Notes under the pieces: model-generated | Seen by the model: the letters and a program-made list of their open reading frames with translations, nothing else | The model's database searches: none | What the model was told of the DNA's origin: nothing | Program-made: the position numbers and the translations under genes | Shown: positions 55,776 to 64,000 of the stretch, piece by piece | How positions within the stretch are numbered: the stretch's first letter is position 1 | How the letters are laid out: each line of letters starts with the position of its first letter | Assembly (NCBI RefSeq): GCF_002119725.1 | Contig: NZ_CP021109.1 | Span: 2,790,001 to 2,854,000, forward strand | Origin: Bordetella genomosp. 9 | GTDB lineage: Bacteria > Pseudomonadota > Gammaproteobacteria > Burkholderiales > Burkholderiaceae_B | Length of the DNA stretch: 64,000 nucleotides | Direction of reading: 5' to 3'

Positions 55776-57236
55776 ATGAGCGCCGTGCAAAGCGACATCC
55801 CAGCCCGTCTCGACCGCTTGCCGTGGTCGTCATGGCACACCCGTGTGGTGACTGCCCTCGGCGTGGCGTGGGTGCTGGACGGCCTGGAGGTAACCCTGGT
55901 CGGGTCGCTGGGCAGCGTGCTGGAACGGCCCGATACGCTGGGGCTGGATGCCGCGCAAGTGGGCTGGTCGGGTTCCCTTTATATCGCGGGCGCCGTGGCG
56001 GGCGCGCTGATATTCGGGCGCTTGGCCGACCGGCTCGGACGCAAGCGCCTGTTTCTGATGACGCTGGCGATCTACATGGCCGCGACGCTGGTGACGGCCC
56101 TATCGACGGATTTCATCTTCTTCGCCGTCTGCCGCTTTGCCACAGGACTGGGCATTGGCGGCGAGTATGCCGCGATCAATTCCGCCATAGACGAACTGGT
56201 GCCGGCGCGGGTGCGCGGCCGGGTCAGCCTGGCCATCAACGGCAGTTTCTGGGTGGGCGCCGCCCTGGGCGCCGCGCTCTCCCTGGTTCTGCTGGATGCG
56301 CGCGTGCTGGGCCCGGAAAACGGCTGGCGCGCCGGCTTCGCGTTGGGCGCCGTGCTGGCCCTGGCCATACTGCTCGTGCGGCGCCATGTCCCGGAGAGCC
56401 CCCGCTGGCTGCTTTCGCACGGACGCGCCGACGAGGCCGACCGCATTATCGAAGCGATCGAAACAGAGGTGGCCGCCCGCCACGGTCGGCTGGCGCCGGT
56501 GTCGGATTTCGTCACCTTCGGCCGGCGCGCGGCGCCCACGCTGCGGGAAGTGGCCGACGTGCTCACGCGCCGGTACCGCCGGCGCAGCGTCGTCGCGCTG
56601 GCGATGATGATTTCGCAGGCGTTCTTCTACAACGCCATCTTCTTCACCTACTCGCTGGTGCTGACCCGCTTCATGGGCGTGTCGGAAAGCGGCGTCGCCT
56701 TGTACATCTTCCCGTTCGCGCTGGGCAATGTGCTCGGTCCGCTCATATTGGGACCGCTGTTCGATCGCGTGGGCCGGCGCCGCATGATTGCCGCGACCTA
56801 TGTGTCGGCCGGCGCGACGCTGGCGCTGACCGGCTGGGCATTCATGGCGGGCCTGCTGGACGCCCGCAGTCAGGCCCTATGCTGGTCGGCGGTGTTTTTC
56901 CTTGCGTCGGCGGCGGCCAGTTCGGCGTACCTGACCGTGAGCGAGGTCTTTCCCCTGGAAACCCGCGCTCTGGCGATTTCGGCCTTCTATGCGGTGGGCA
57001 CCGGCGCCGGCGGATTCGCCGGCCCGGCGCTGTTCGGCCTGCTCATCGAAAGCGGCAGCCGGCAAGCCGTGGCCGCGGGCTACGCGCTCGCGGCGGCGCT
57101 GGTCATCGTCGCCGGACTGCTGGCCTTGCGCTACGGGGTCGACGCGGAACGCAAGTCGCTGGAAGCCATCGCCGCGCCACTGGGCGGCGAAGCGCCGCCT
57201 TCAAGCGGGACGCAAGGCGCACGGGCTGAACTATGA
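55776..57236 (+). CDS. MFS transporter, sugar/aromatic-acid porter-like
   Basis: A 486-residue inner-membrane carrier with 12 predicted helices. GRLADRLGRKRLFLMTLAIYM (loop 2-3) and PLFDRVGRRRMIAAT (loop 8-9) are the conserved MFS loops, and VRRHVPESPRWLLSHGRADEADRIIEAIE is the sugar-porter-type middle loop. The substrate is unknown. It is divergent from the LysR gene and likely coregulated with the hydrolase/receptor cluster. Confidence 0.87.
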   Translation: MSAVQSDIPARLDRLPWSSWHTRVVTALGVAWVLDGLEVTLVGSLGSVLERPDTLGLDAAQVGWSGSLYIAGAVAGALIFGRLADRLGRKRLFLMTLAIYMAATLVTALSTDFIFFAVCRFATGLGIGGEYAAINSAIDELVPARVRGRVSLAINGSFWVGAALGAALSLVLLDARVLGPENGWRAGFALGAVLALAILLVRRHVPESPRWLLSHGRADEADRIIEAIETEVAARHGRLAPVSDFVTFGRRAAPTLREVADVLTRRYRRRSVVALAMMISQAFFYNAIFFTYSLVLTRFMGVSESGVALYIFPFALGNVLGPLILGPLFDRVGRRRMIAATYVSAGATLALTGWAFMAGLLDARSQALCWSAVFFLASAAASSAYLTVSEVFPLETRALAISAFYAVGTGAGGFAGPALFGLLIESGSRQAVAAGYALAAALVIVAGLLALRYGVDAERKSLEAIAAPLGGEAPPSSGTQGARAEL

Positions 57237-57299
57237 TGTAAGAGCCCTGTCGCCGGGGCACTTCGGTACGAAACATTCAACGAAGCAATAGGGGTTCGC

Positions 57300-57674
57300 A
57301 TGATCCGTAAGCTCATCCCTGTCATCCTCCTTGCCGGTCTGGCCGCTTGCACGACCACCGGCCGACAGGCCGCCAATTCGCCCGACGCCGAAAGCCCGAC
57401 CGCGGGCACGACGCCCGACTCGGGTTCTTATGGCGGCTCCGCCTACAACACGCCTTTTGCCGGCGGCAGACAGATGTGCGATGCGCAGCCCGTCCAGAAC
57501 CTGATCGGCACGCGGCTGACCGGCTCGGTCGAAAACGAGATCAAGCAGAAATCGTCGTCCCGGAAAACCCGGATCCTGAAGCCGGGCGAGGTCATGACGA
57601 TGGAGTACGACCCCGAACGCATCAACCTGATCCTGGACCAGCAAGGCGCGCTGACCGCGCTGCGTTGCGGCTGA
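57300..57674 (+). CDS. Peptidase-inhibitor I78 family lipoprotein
   Basis: A 124-residue protein with a lipobox signal (LIPVILLAGLAAC), so predicted to be a lipoprotein. After a Ser/Thr/Pro-rich linker, the I78 domain is clear: CDAQPVQNLIGTRLTGSVENEI, RKTRILKPGEVMTMEYDPERINLILDQQGALTALRCG. Family members include serine-protease inhibitors. It might protect the cell from its own or foreign proteases; that is inference. Confidence 0.88.
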   Translation: MIRKLIPVILLAGLAACTTTGRQAANSPDAESPTAGTTPDSGSYGGSAYNTPFAGGRQMCDAQPVQNLIGTRLTGSVENEIKQKSSSRKTRILKPGEVMTMEYDPERINLILDQQGALTALRCG

Positions 57675-57779
57675 GGGAACCGGGGACGCGGGCCGCCACG
57701 GCGGACCGCCAGTCCCGCACGCAAGCCGGTTCCTGCCGTCCGCACTTCATGCCGGGCGGGACCGGTGCAGGAGGCAGCC

Positions 57780-58622
57780 ATGAGCACACGCCGCACCGTC
57801 GCGTTTCCCGATGGATCCACGGTGCCCGCCCTTGGACAGGGCACCTGGTTCATGGGTGAATCGGCGCACCGCGCCGCCGCGGAAATCCGCGCCCTGCAGG
57901 CCGGCATCGACGCCGGGCTGACGCTGATCGATACGGCCGAGATGTACGCCAACGGCGGGGCCGAAGAAATCGTCGGCCGCGCCATCCAGGGCCGGCGCGA
58001 TGCGGTCTTTCTGGTGAGCAAGGTACTGCCGGGCAATGCGTCCCGGCGCGGGGTGCCGCGCGCCTGCGAAGCCAGCCTGCGGCGGCTTGGCGTGGACCGC
58101 ATCGACTTATACCTGTTGCACTGGCGCGGCCCGCATCCGCTGGCGGAAACCGTCGAAGCCATGGAGCGGCTCGTCCAGGAAGGCAAGATCGCCCGCTGGG
58201 GCGTCAGCAATCTGGACACGGACGATATGGAGGAACTGACCGCCGTGCCGCAGGGGCAGCGCTGCCAGACCGACCAGGTGCTGTACAACCTTGGCCGCCG
58301 CGGCATCGAGCACGATCTTCTGCCCTGGTGCCGCGCCCGCAACATCCCCGTCATGGCCTATTCGCCGATCGAGCAGGGACGTCTGCTGCTCGATCCGGCC
58401 TTGCGGCGTATCGGCGGACGGCATGGGGTGACGGCGGCCGCCATCGCGCTGGCGTGGGTGCTGCGCGAACCCAACGTCATCGCGATCCCTAAGACGGGAT
58501 CCCTGGAACACCTGAAACAGAACCAGGCGTCCCTGGAGGTCAGGCTGACGGAGCAGGACATCGCCGAACTGGACGACGCCTTTCCACCCCCGCGCCGCAA
58601 GCGGCCGCTGGAAATGCTTTGA
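57780..58622 (+). CDS. Aldo/keto reductase
   Basis: A 280-residue AKR-barrel oxidoreductase, similar to YeaE/2,5-diketogluconate reductase-like proteins. [13 protein letters not shown] at the start, Asp/Tyr in [21 protein letters not shown], Lys in [11 protein letters not shown] and His in [11 protein letters not shown] make up the catalytic tetrad. ATG at 57780 has AGGAGG upstream; an in-frame GTG 15 nt before is less likely. Confidence 0.9.
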   Translation: MSTRRTVAFPDGSTVPALGQGTWFMGESAHRAAAEIRALQAGIDAGLTLIDTAEMYANGGAEEIVGRAIQGRRDAVFLVSKVLPGNASRRGVPRACEASLRRLGVDRIDLYLLHWRGPHPLAETVEAMERLVQEGKIARWGVSNLDTDDMEELTAVPQGQRCQTDQVLYNLGRRGIEHDLLPWCRARNIPVMAYSPIEQGRLLLDPALRRIGGRHGVTAAAIALAWVLREPNVIAIPKTGSLEHLKQNQASLEVRLTEQDIAELDDAFPPPRRKRPLEML

Positions 58623-58721
58623 AGCGGCGCAAAGCCGGTTGCGGGCACGCTTCCGTCTCTGCGGAGCGCTGAGCTGGTGCCGGATCTGCGCCGGTGCCAG
58701 CGACGCACTTGGCATCCTGTA

Positions 58722-59627
58722 TCAGCGCCGGCGTCCGGCGAACGTCGCGACGGCCGAGCCCGCGATGATCAAAAGCGCCGCCAATAGCAGCGTGAGCCGG
58801 GCCGGCGTGGCGCCGGTGACCACCAGCAGAACGGTGGACAGCAAGGGCGCCAGGTACGACAAGGGGCCGAGCAAAGCCAGATGCCCGTGCTTGGTCGCGT
58901 AATCCCACGCCAGGAACGCCAGCCCCGTGGGGCCAAGCCCGAGCAGTACGATCGCGGCCCATTGGCCCCCGCTGACGGGCGCCGTCGTTTCCAGCAATCC
59001 ATGGCACACGGCACCCGCCACCGCCACCAGGCCGCACACGCCGACCATCATGCTGCTCGGGGCGCTGGCGTAGCGGCGGTTCAGGACCGAATACCCCGAC
59101 CAGATCAGAGCGCACCCGAACGCCGCGGCGATACCGGCCAGAGGCCATGCCGAGCCGGCGCCGCCGTCTCGCTCCAGCGCGATGAGCGCGGTCCCGGCCA
59201 GACCCAGCACCGCGCCCGCAAGATGGCGGGCCTGCAGGCGTTCGCCGGGCGCGAGCGCCGAGAATAGGACGATGAACAGCGGCCAGAGGTAGGCGATCAG
59301 GCTCGCCTGCGCGGCGGGGGCGTGCGACAACGCGAAAAAGTACAGCGCGTGGTAGCTGAAAATGCCGCCGAAACTCAGCAGCCAGGCACCGGCCGGCTGG
59401 CGCATCTCCGCCAGCGCGGCCCGGCCGCGCGGCAGCAGCACGCACACTCCGCCTATGAAGGCCACGCCGAAACTCAGGGCCAGGAGTTGAAACGGCGGCA
59501 CGCCGCCGGCCCGCACGGTCAGCAGCGCCAGCGCCGCCCACAAAAGAATGGCGACCACGCCTATCCCAGTAGCTCGCCCCGCACCGGCGTTATCGACGCC
59601 CGTCCCGGTCATCGCCCGCATTGTCAT
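58722..59627 (-). CDS. DMT-superfamily (EamA) transporter
   Basis: A 301-residue inner-membrane protein with ten predicted helices in two EamA repeats (GVVAILLWAALALLTVRAGGVPPFQLLALSFGVAF in the first; IAAAFGCALIWSGYSVLNRRYA and SYLAPLLSTVLLVVTGATPARLTLLLAALLIIAG in the second). Likely a metabolite exporter; the substrate is unknown. Starts at 59627, 59621 and 59612 are all possible, with no strong ribosome site. It faces the preceding plus-strand AKR gene. Confidence 0.85.
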   Translation of the reverse strand: MTMRAMTGTGVDNAGAGRATGIGVVAILLWAALALLTVRAGGVPPFQLLALSFGVAFIGGVCVLLPRGRAALAEMRQPAGAWLLSFGGIFSYHALYFFALSHAPAAQASLIAYLWPLFIVLFSALAPGERLQARHLAGAVLGLAGTALIALERDGGAGSAWPLAGIAAAFGCALIWSGYSVLNRRYASAPSSMMVGVCGLVAVAGAVCHGLLETTAPVSGGQWAAIVLLGLGPTGLAFLAWDYATKHGHLALLGPLSYLAPLLSTVLLVVTGATPARLTLLLAALLIIAGSAVATFAGRRR

Positions 59628-59776
59628 CGTCTCGGTCAGTCTCGTGATAAAGCCGCGGCGCACGGCGGCACATCAGCGCCATCCGCCGCGGTTCAAAGTC
59701 GCACAGCATAGCCGGGCGGGGCGGAAACCGGTTGTCCGTGCTTCCACGATTCTGTGCCATTCCTTTGGAGTTGCGC

Positions 59777-60508
59777 CTATTTCGCGGCGCGGCGGTATGC
59801 CCCGGGCGTGACACCGCGCGACCGGCGCAACCGTCGCGTCAGGGTGCTCTGGTCCGCATGCCCGGTACGCCGCGCGACTTCGGCGATGGGCAGGGTCGTG
59901 GAGGCGAGCAGGCGCTGCGCGGCATCCAGCCGCATATCGACGAGCGCCTCGTGGGGCGTTTTGCCGATGCGGTCGCGGAACAACTGGTAGATCCTGGCGG
60001 TGCTTGCGCCCGCGCCACGCGCGATGTCGGCGACCGAGAGGTCGCGGTCCAGATGGCGACGCATCATTCCAAGCGCCCGTTCGATGACCCGCGCGCCTGG
60101 ATCATCGGCAGGTTTTCCGTTCGCGCCAAGCGCCTGCAGCATCAACGCCGACCAGGGCCCGTGAAGCGAAGCCGGGACATCGTTCTGCATGGGCAGGGCC
60201 TCGAGATAATCGAGCAGGTGCTGCAGCGCCGGCGTAAAGGTGAAGAAAGGCGGGCGATCCACATCCGGCGGATCGCCGTGCGCGTTGCCCACGTCCAGCA
60301 CGACAAAGGCGTTGCGGCCGTGCGCCCGGAACGCATGGTCGCAGCCCGCCGCAATGAACGCGCCCCGGCCTTGCGCCACCATCCCGCCCCGGCCTTCGAT
60401 GTCCAGATGCAGCACGCCGGCGCGCGGCAGCACGATCTGATGAAAATCGTGCCGGTGCAGACGCACCTCTTCCTGGTATTGTCTGATGCTGAGCTGCCGT
60501 CCCGTCAT
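59777..60508 (-). CDS. AraC-family transcriptional regulator
   Basis: A 243-residue regulator. An N-terminal cupin-like sensor domain (HDFHQIVLPRAGVLHLDIEGRGG, AFIAAGCDHAFRAHGRN) is followed by an AraC DNA-binding domain with two helix-turn-helices (RDLSVADIARGAGASTARIYQLFRDRIGKTPHEALVDMRLDAAQRLL, then PIAEVARRTGHADQSTLTRRLRRSRGVTPGAYRR, in segments). The start at 60508 (MTGRQLSIRQ) suits the family. It lies between the DMT transporter and the autotransporter genes, all on the minus strand; it may control the transporter downstream. Confidence 0.9.
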   Translation of the reverse strand: MTGRQLSIRQYQEEVRLHRHDFHQIVLPRAGVLHLDIEGRGGMVAQGRGAFIAAGCDHAFRAHGRNAFVVLDVGNAHGDPPDVDRPPFFTFTPALQHLLDYLEALPMQNDVPASLHGPWSALMLQALGANGKPADDPGARVIERALGMMRRHLDRDLSVADIARGAGASTARIYQLFRDRIGKTPHEALVDMRLDAAQRLLASTTLPIAEVARRTGHADQSTLTRRLRRSRGVTPGAYRRAAK

Positions 60509-60582
60509 ACCGGATACCGAGGGATGCCTTGAAGCGGGACAGCATAACGAAAAACGCCGCCGCGCGGCTGCGCCCGTCGAGG

Positions 60583-63582
60583 TCAGAACGCCCAGCTGGC
60601 CCTGGCCTGGATGGCGTGCGACTGAGCGCTGCGCGCGAGTTCCCCGCTGTAGCCCAGCGTAAACCGCATGCCGGCGGGGGACTCGACGCCCACGCCGCCT
60701 TCCAGCAGCAAGGCATCGCGAGCGACTGGCAGGCCGGCAACGTGGAACGCCTCGCCATCGGCAAAGCGCATCCGCGCGGCCGGCTCGATGCTGCCATAGG
60801 CGTGCCGCCAGCCCGTGCCGCCGTGCAAGGACCAGCGCGACCCGTCGTGCGCCTCCCAGCGGCTGGCCCCACGCAGGCCGAGCGTCGAAAAACTGAGGTG
60901 CTGGCTCGCCTTGTCCGCCCGCAAACCCGCCGTGCCCGATTCCGAGAAGCGGCCGCGGCGTGTGTCCAGATACGAAAGGCCGGCGTACGGCTCCAGCGTC
61001 GCGGCGCCCGATTCGAACGGCATGCCGGCTTCTCCGAACAGCTGCCAGGTACGCGCCTTGTAGCGGCCGTCGGCGCTGCCGAACGCTCCCGTATCCCGCC
61101 GGGAGGACACGCCATGCCAACCATAGGCGCTGCCATACCTGAGGTTCAGCCCGCCTGCGCGGGTGGCGCCATAGGCACCCATGGTGTAGGTATCCAGCTT
61201 CGCATTGCTGCGCCGGTCCCGCACCTTCACGCCGCCGTGCGAAAACCCCGCCATCGCACCGAGTCTGGTGTGCGGCGCAACCTGCGAATCGGCGCCGATC
61301 AGGATTCCCGAGCTGGCTGTCTCCAGCCCAGCGGCATGGCCCACGCCGGACAGTTTGTCGCGCGACCCGGTATAGCGCGCCCATGCCGCCTTATCGTTGC
61401 CCTGCCCGGCCACGGCTGCGGGCGCGGATGCCGATCCATCGGCGGCGTTGCCGCCTTGCATGCCGCGCGCACGGCCCAGGGCCGCCTGCCCGATCCGCCA
61501 TGACTGAAGATTGAGCGCGGTCAGCATGCTGGCATGCGATTCGCCCGACCACAAGTCGAACTGGCGCGGCAGCCCTTGCGTACGGGTCGCCATGACGGTA
61601 GCGTCGTACGGCCCCAGCCCGGCCGTGGCGCTGTCAAGGGCGCGCGCTACCGCCCGCTGGTTCCGCGTGCGGGCCGCCACGCCGAAGGGCCTGGCATTGC
61701 GTGAAACCGCGAAGCGGTAGCGCCCGCGATCCTGCCCCTGCGTGCCCTGCGCGAAGTCGAGGAACAAATAAGGATTCTCGACCGGCGCGAAGTCGCCGCT
61801 CACGCCGCCGCCGGCCTCCAGGATGGTGAAGGTCCGGCCAATGGCGGCCGGCTTGATGCCGATGACCTGCAGCCGGCCTTGGTCGATACGCGCGGCGCCG
61901 GCGACCGAGATGCGGTCCGCCGTGGCGCCATCGCCGGCAATGCTGACGCGGTACACCCCTTCGCGGCGCTGAACGTAGTCTCCCGCCACATGCAGCGCTT
62001 TGCCGGGATTGCCCGGCGCTACGATGCCCGCAACGTCGGCCGGCCCGACCGTGCCGGCTCCGGAGAGCGTTCCGCCACGCTCGACTGTCAGCCGGGATGA
62101 TGCGATAGAGCCCTCCACCGCGAGCGTGCCGCCCCGGACGACGGTGGGGCCCGTGTACCGGTTCGCGCCGGTCAGCAACAAGGTTCCCGCGCCCCGCTTG
62201 GTCAGCCCGCCACGACCCGTGATGTCGTTGCGCCACCAGGAATCATGGCCCTTGGTGTCCACGTCGAAGATCGGGTCGAAACCTTCCGCCCCGAATTCCA
62301 CCGGCCCGCGCACCGCGCGGCCGAGGTCCAACAATCCACGGCCATACAAGGCCCGATCGGCGAGATGACCGGAGCGGTCTGCCGAAGTCAGCAGCACTTC
62401 GGCGACTTGCCGCGCCGTCATGTAGGGGAAGGCCTGACGCAGCACTGCCGCCGAGCCCGCGACAAGAGGAGCGGCGAATGATGTTCCGGCCATGCCGCGA
62501 ACTTTGTAGCGGCCATTTACCCAGGTCGTATAGAGGAACGACGACGCGGCATCTTCCCCGGCGTCAGGACCGTCGCCGCCCGGAGCAGCGATGCACCACC
62601 GCCACGCCACACCGCAGCCGTTGCTGTAGCTGGCGATTGTCCTGTCGCGGCGCACTGCGACGGCAGCAATCAATGTCCCTTCCAGATCGCGGAAATCGAA
62701 GGCGCGCAGCCGCGGGTCCTGAAGGTCTATCTTCGGATAATTCTCGGGAGAATAAGCGGACATTTCCCACTCCTGTCCCCCATCGACAATCTGGTATATC
62801 CCCGCCGCATGGTTGCCCGGATGAATGAAGGGCAACAGACCGAACCCCCCGGGATGCCGTGCGGCCACGGGATGAACCCCTGCTTCGTTCCCGGCGGCGT
62901 AAACAGTAAGGACATCGTTTGCGGCCGCGTAGCGCAGCGCCTCGGCCTCGTCGCTGAAATTCTGCAGCCGTCCATCGGATCCAAGGAGCAGCGTCTGGAT
63001 CGATTGCGGCGTGTACGTGGGATTCGCGTCTTCCGCATCCATTTCCGGCAACGGATACACCTGTGGCGCATAGCTGCCGTTGATGACGCGTACGCCATTG
63101 TCCACCGCCTCGCGAATCGCCTCGTCGGAAAACATTGGGCCGCCATCGTAGAAGCCCTGCACCGGGAAGAGCGTGGCGTCGTACGCCACTCCATGCATGC
63201 CGATGCCATCCCGGGCTGCGGCGAGGAGCCCCGCCACCGCGGTGCTGTGAACACCCGGCTCGATAACGTCACCTGTGGCGGCATCGATCTGCGTGCCCCA
63301 AGGCCATGCGCGTCCCGCGAATTCCGGGTGGCCGTAGGCGCCGCCATCGTCCACGACGCCGACGCGCACGCCCTTGCCCGTATAGCCCATGGCATACGCC
63401 GGGGCCGCATTGATCATTCCCAGGCCCCAGGAAGCCTGGTACTCGGCCGTGCGAAAGCTCTCCTCTGGCGCGGCGTACAGCGAGACGGGCATGAATAGGC
63501 TGCCCATCACCGTACGGCGCATCAGATGAGACAAAGCCGCGCGGCGGGCATGCGGGCCGGCCGCCCTTTTGGATATCGCCAT
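60583..63582 (-). CDS. Subtilisin-like (S8) serine-protease autotransporter
   Basis: A 999-residue type Va secreted surface protease. The S8 triad is present: Asp78 (VGVVDDGG), His112 (GVHSTAVAG) and Ser368 (GTSFAAP), with Asn232 of AAGNE for the oxyanion hole. A passenger-associated repeat (GGLTKRGAGTLLLTGANRY, about 450-480) leads into a beta-rich linker; the C-terminal autotransporter barrel (about 700-999) ends in the classical Phe (ARASWAF). The N-terminus is long and basic before the hydrophobic part (RRTVMGSLFMPVSLYAA), with no lipobox, unlike Bordetella SphB1 and Neisseria NalP. The ribosome site is weak. Hexanucleotide repeats lie 78-113 bp upstream. Confidence 0.93.
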   Translation of the reverse strand: MAISKRAAGPHARRAALSHLMRRTVMGSLFMPVSLYAAPEESFRTAEYQASWGLGMINAAPAYAMGYTGKGVRVGVVDDGGAYGHPEFAGRAWPWGTQIDAATGDVIEPGVHSTAVAGLLAAARDGIGMHGVAYDATLFPVQGFYDGGPMFSDEAIREAVDNGVRVINGSYAPQVYPLPEMDAEDANPTYTPQSIQTLLLGSDGRLQNFSDEAEALRYAAANDVLTVYAAGNEAGVHPVAARHPGGFGLLPFIHPGNHAAGIYQIVDGGQEWEMSAYSPENYPKIDLQDPRLRAFDFRDLEGTLIAAVAVRRDRTIASYSNGCGVAWRWCIAAPGGDGPDAGEDAASSFLYTTWVNGRYKVRGMAGTSFAAPLVAGSAAVLRQAFPYMTARQVAEVLLTSADRSGHLADRALYGRGLLDLGRAVRGPVEFGAEGFDPIFDVDTKGHDSWWRNDITGRGGLTKRGAGTLLLTGANRYTGPTVVRGGTLAVEGSIASSRLTVERGGTLSGAGTVGPADVAGIVAPGNPGKALHVAGDYVQRREGVYRVSIAGDGATADRISVAGAARIDQGRLQVIGIKPAAIGRTFTILEAGGGVSGDFAPVENPYLFLDFAQGTQGQDRGRYRFAVSRNARPFGVAARTRNQRAVARALDSATAGLGPYDATVMATRTQGLPRQFDLWSGESHASMLTALNLQSWRIGQAALGRARGMQGGNAADGSASAPAAVAGQGNDKAAWARYTGSRDKLSGVGHAAGLETASSGILIGADSQVAPHTRLGAMAGFSHGGVKVRDRRSNAKLDTYTMGAYGATRAGGLNLRYGSAYGWHGVSSRRDTGAFGSADGRYKARTWQLFGEAGMPFESGAATLEPYAGLSYLDTRRGRFSESGTAGLRADKASQHLSFSTLGLRGASRWEAHDGSRWSLHGGTGWRHAYGSIEPAARMRFADGEAFHVAGLPVARDALLLEGGVGVESPAGMRFTLGYSGELARSAQSHAIQARASWAF

Positions 63583-63659
63583 GATGGATTCGGAACCATG
63601 AGAGGAAAAAACGAGAGCCTCTAGTGGTCCCCGTTTCCCTTTGGTTCCGCCGTACCGCC

Positions 63660-63695
63660 GATGGCGATGGCGATGGCGGTGGCGGTGGCGATGGC
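63660..63695. repeat. Six tandem GRTGGC hexanucleotides
   Basis: Six consecutive 6-bp units (GATGGC x3, GGTGGC x2, GATGGC x1) in the gap between the amino-acid-binding protein gene and the autotransporter gene, 78-113 bp before the latter's start. Such tracts can slip during replication and alter promoter spacing. Confidence 0.85.
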
Positions 63696-63709
63696 GCGCG
63701 ATGCGCGCC
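63693..63709. terminator. GC hairpin after the solute-binding protein gene
   Basis: GGCGCGC and GCGCGCC pair around a 3-nt loop 14 nt past the stop codon. No T-run follows on the minus strand, so termination is weakly supported. Confidence 0.35.
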
Positions 63710-63723
63710 GGCTCAAATGCCGA

Positions 63724-64000
63724 TCAGCTCTGCACCTGCGTAATGCGGGCCGGCAGATCGCGGCCGTGATACTTCTTGTAGATGGCATTCAGCCTGCCGT
63801 TCTTCAGGTTCTCGCGAACCCAGTTGTCCACCCAGTTCTTCAATGCGGGCTGGTCCTTCTGCAAGGCGATGCCCAGGTCGAAGTCCTTCTGCTCGAATTT
63901 CATCTCCAGATTGCGCTGGGGCGCGCGCTTCTGCATTTCGGCAAGATTGGACGGCGTGCTGGAAAAGATGTCTATCTGTCCTGTCACCATGGACGTGATA
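63724..64000 (-). CDS. Amino-acid ABC transporter substrate-binding protein (family 3), C-terminal part
   Basis: The last 92 residues of a periplasmic type-3 solute-binding protein, entering from the right edge in an open frame; the internal ATG near 63990 is not the start (ITSMVTGQIDIFSS reads through). FDLGIALQKDQPALKNWVDNWVRENLKNGRLNAIYKKYHG is the typical C-terminal lobe. The protein should bind a polar amino acid or similar; ligand residues are outside the window. Confidence 0.88.
   Translation of the reverse strand, partial: ITSMVTGQIDIFSSTPSNLAEMQKRAPQRNLEMKFEQKDFDLGIALQKDQPALKNWVDNWVRENLKNGRLNAIYKKYHGRDLPARITQVQS

Overview
The window is a high-GC chromosomal segment of a betaproteobacterium, most likely Alcaligenaceae (Bordetella/Achromobacter group). 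The grounds are the two Bug-family (tripartite tricarboxylate transporter-type) solute receptors, the Lap-type adhesin locus resembling the Bordetella BrtA locus, the subtilase autotransporter, and overall gene content. Identification is by eye from translated sequence; no search was run. There is no CRISPR array, rRNA, insertion sequence or phage module. One tRNA gene is present.

Positions 1-16846 (all minus strand) hold a c-di-GMP-controlled surface-adhesin system in one direction: lapE (outer-membrane TolC-like channel), a 75-residue small protein, lapB (type I secretion ABC transporter), lapC (membrane-fusion protein), a LuxR-type regulator, an 8.1-kb giant RTX adhesin gene (lapA/brtA-like), lapG (periplasmic adhesin protease) and lapD (c-di-GMP receptor, cut by the left window edge). 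In the known model LapBCE exports LapA, which is held at the cell surface by its N-terminal retention module. LapG cuts behind that module to release the adhesin unless c-di-GMP-bound LapD sequesters LapG.

Positions 17383-29801 carry tRNA-Ala(CGC), a shared terminator, ppc, a Bug receptor, an InaA-like kinase-fold protein, an oxalate/formate-type MFS transporter, a small winged-helix protein with an acidic tail, pckG, and the glycerol regulator/dehydrogenase pair glpR-glpD. ppc and pckG control opposite directions of the C3-C4 node.

Positions 29978-43671 are housekeeping and single-enzyme genes: an aldo/keto reductase-YbaK-NRDE operon, a small secreted protein, arfB, a flavin monooxygenase-like enzyme, a thioredoxin, an IMPACT protein, a YbiT-type ABC-F protein, a crotonase, a CPA2 antiporter, ldcA-tadA-HAD (overlapping genes) and a PHB-depolymerase-family esterase.

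Positions 43849-64000 are more accessory. They hold a leftover C-terminal piece of a Fic protein, a secreted Cys-containing protein, an SDR, an MdtD-type exporter, a protein resembling the Bacillus spore-coat transglutaminase Tgl (unexpected in this lineage), an MltB-type lytic transglycosylase, GNAT and DUF72 proteins and a thioredoxin-like protein. They continue with a LysR/hydrolase/Bug cluster divergent from an MFS transporter, an I78 inhibitor lipoprotein, another aldo/keto reductase, a DMT exporter, an AraC regulator, a subtilisin-like autotransporter and the 3' end of an amino-acid-binding protein gene.

The items most worth following up are the Tgl-like protein with changed active-site partners, the near-identical tandem repeats and atypical processing motif of the giant adhesin, the embedded regulator with a palindrome in front of the adhesin gene, and hexanucleotide repeats in front of the autotransporter.
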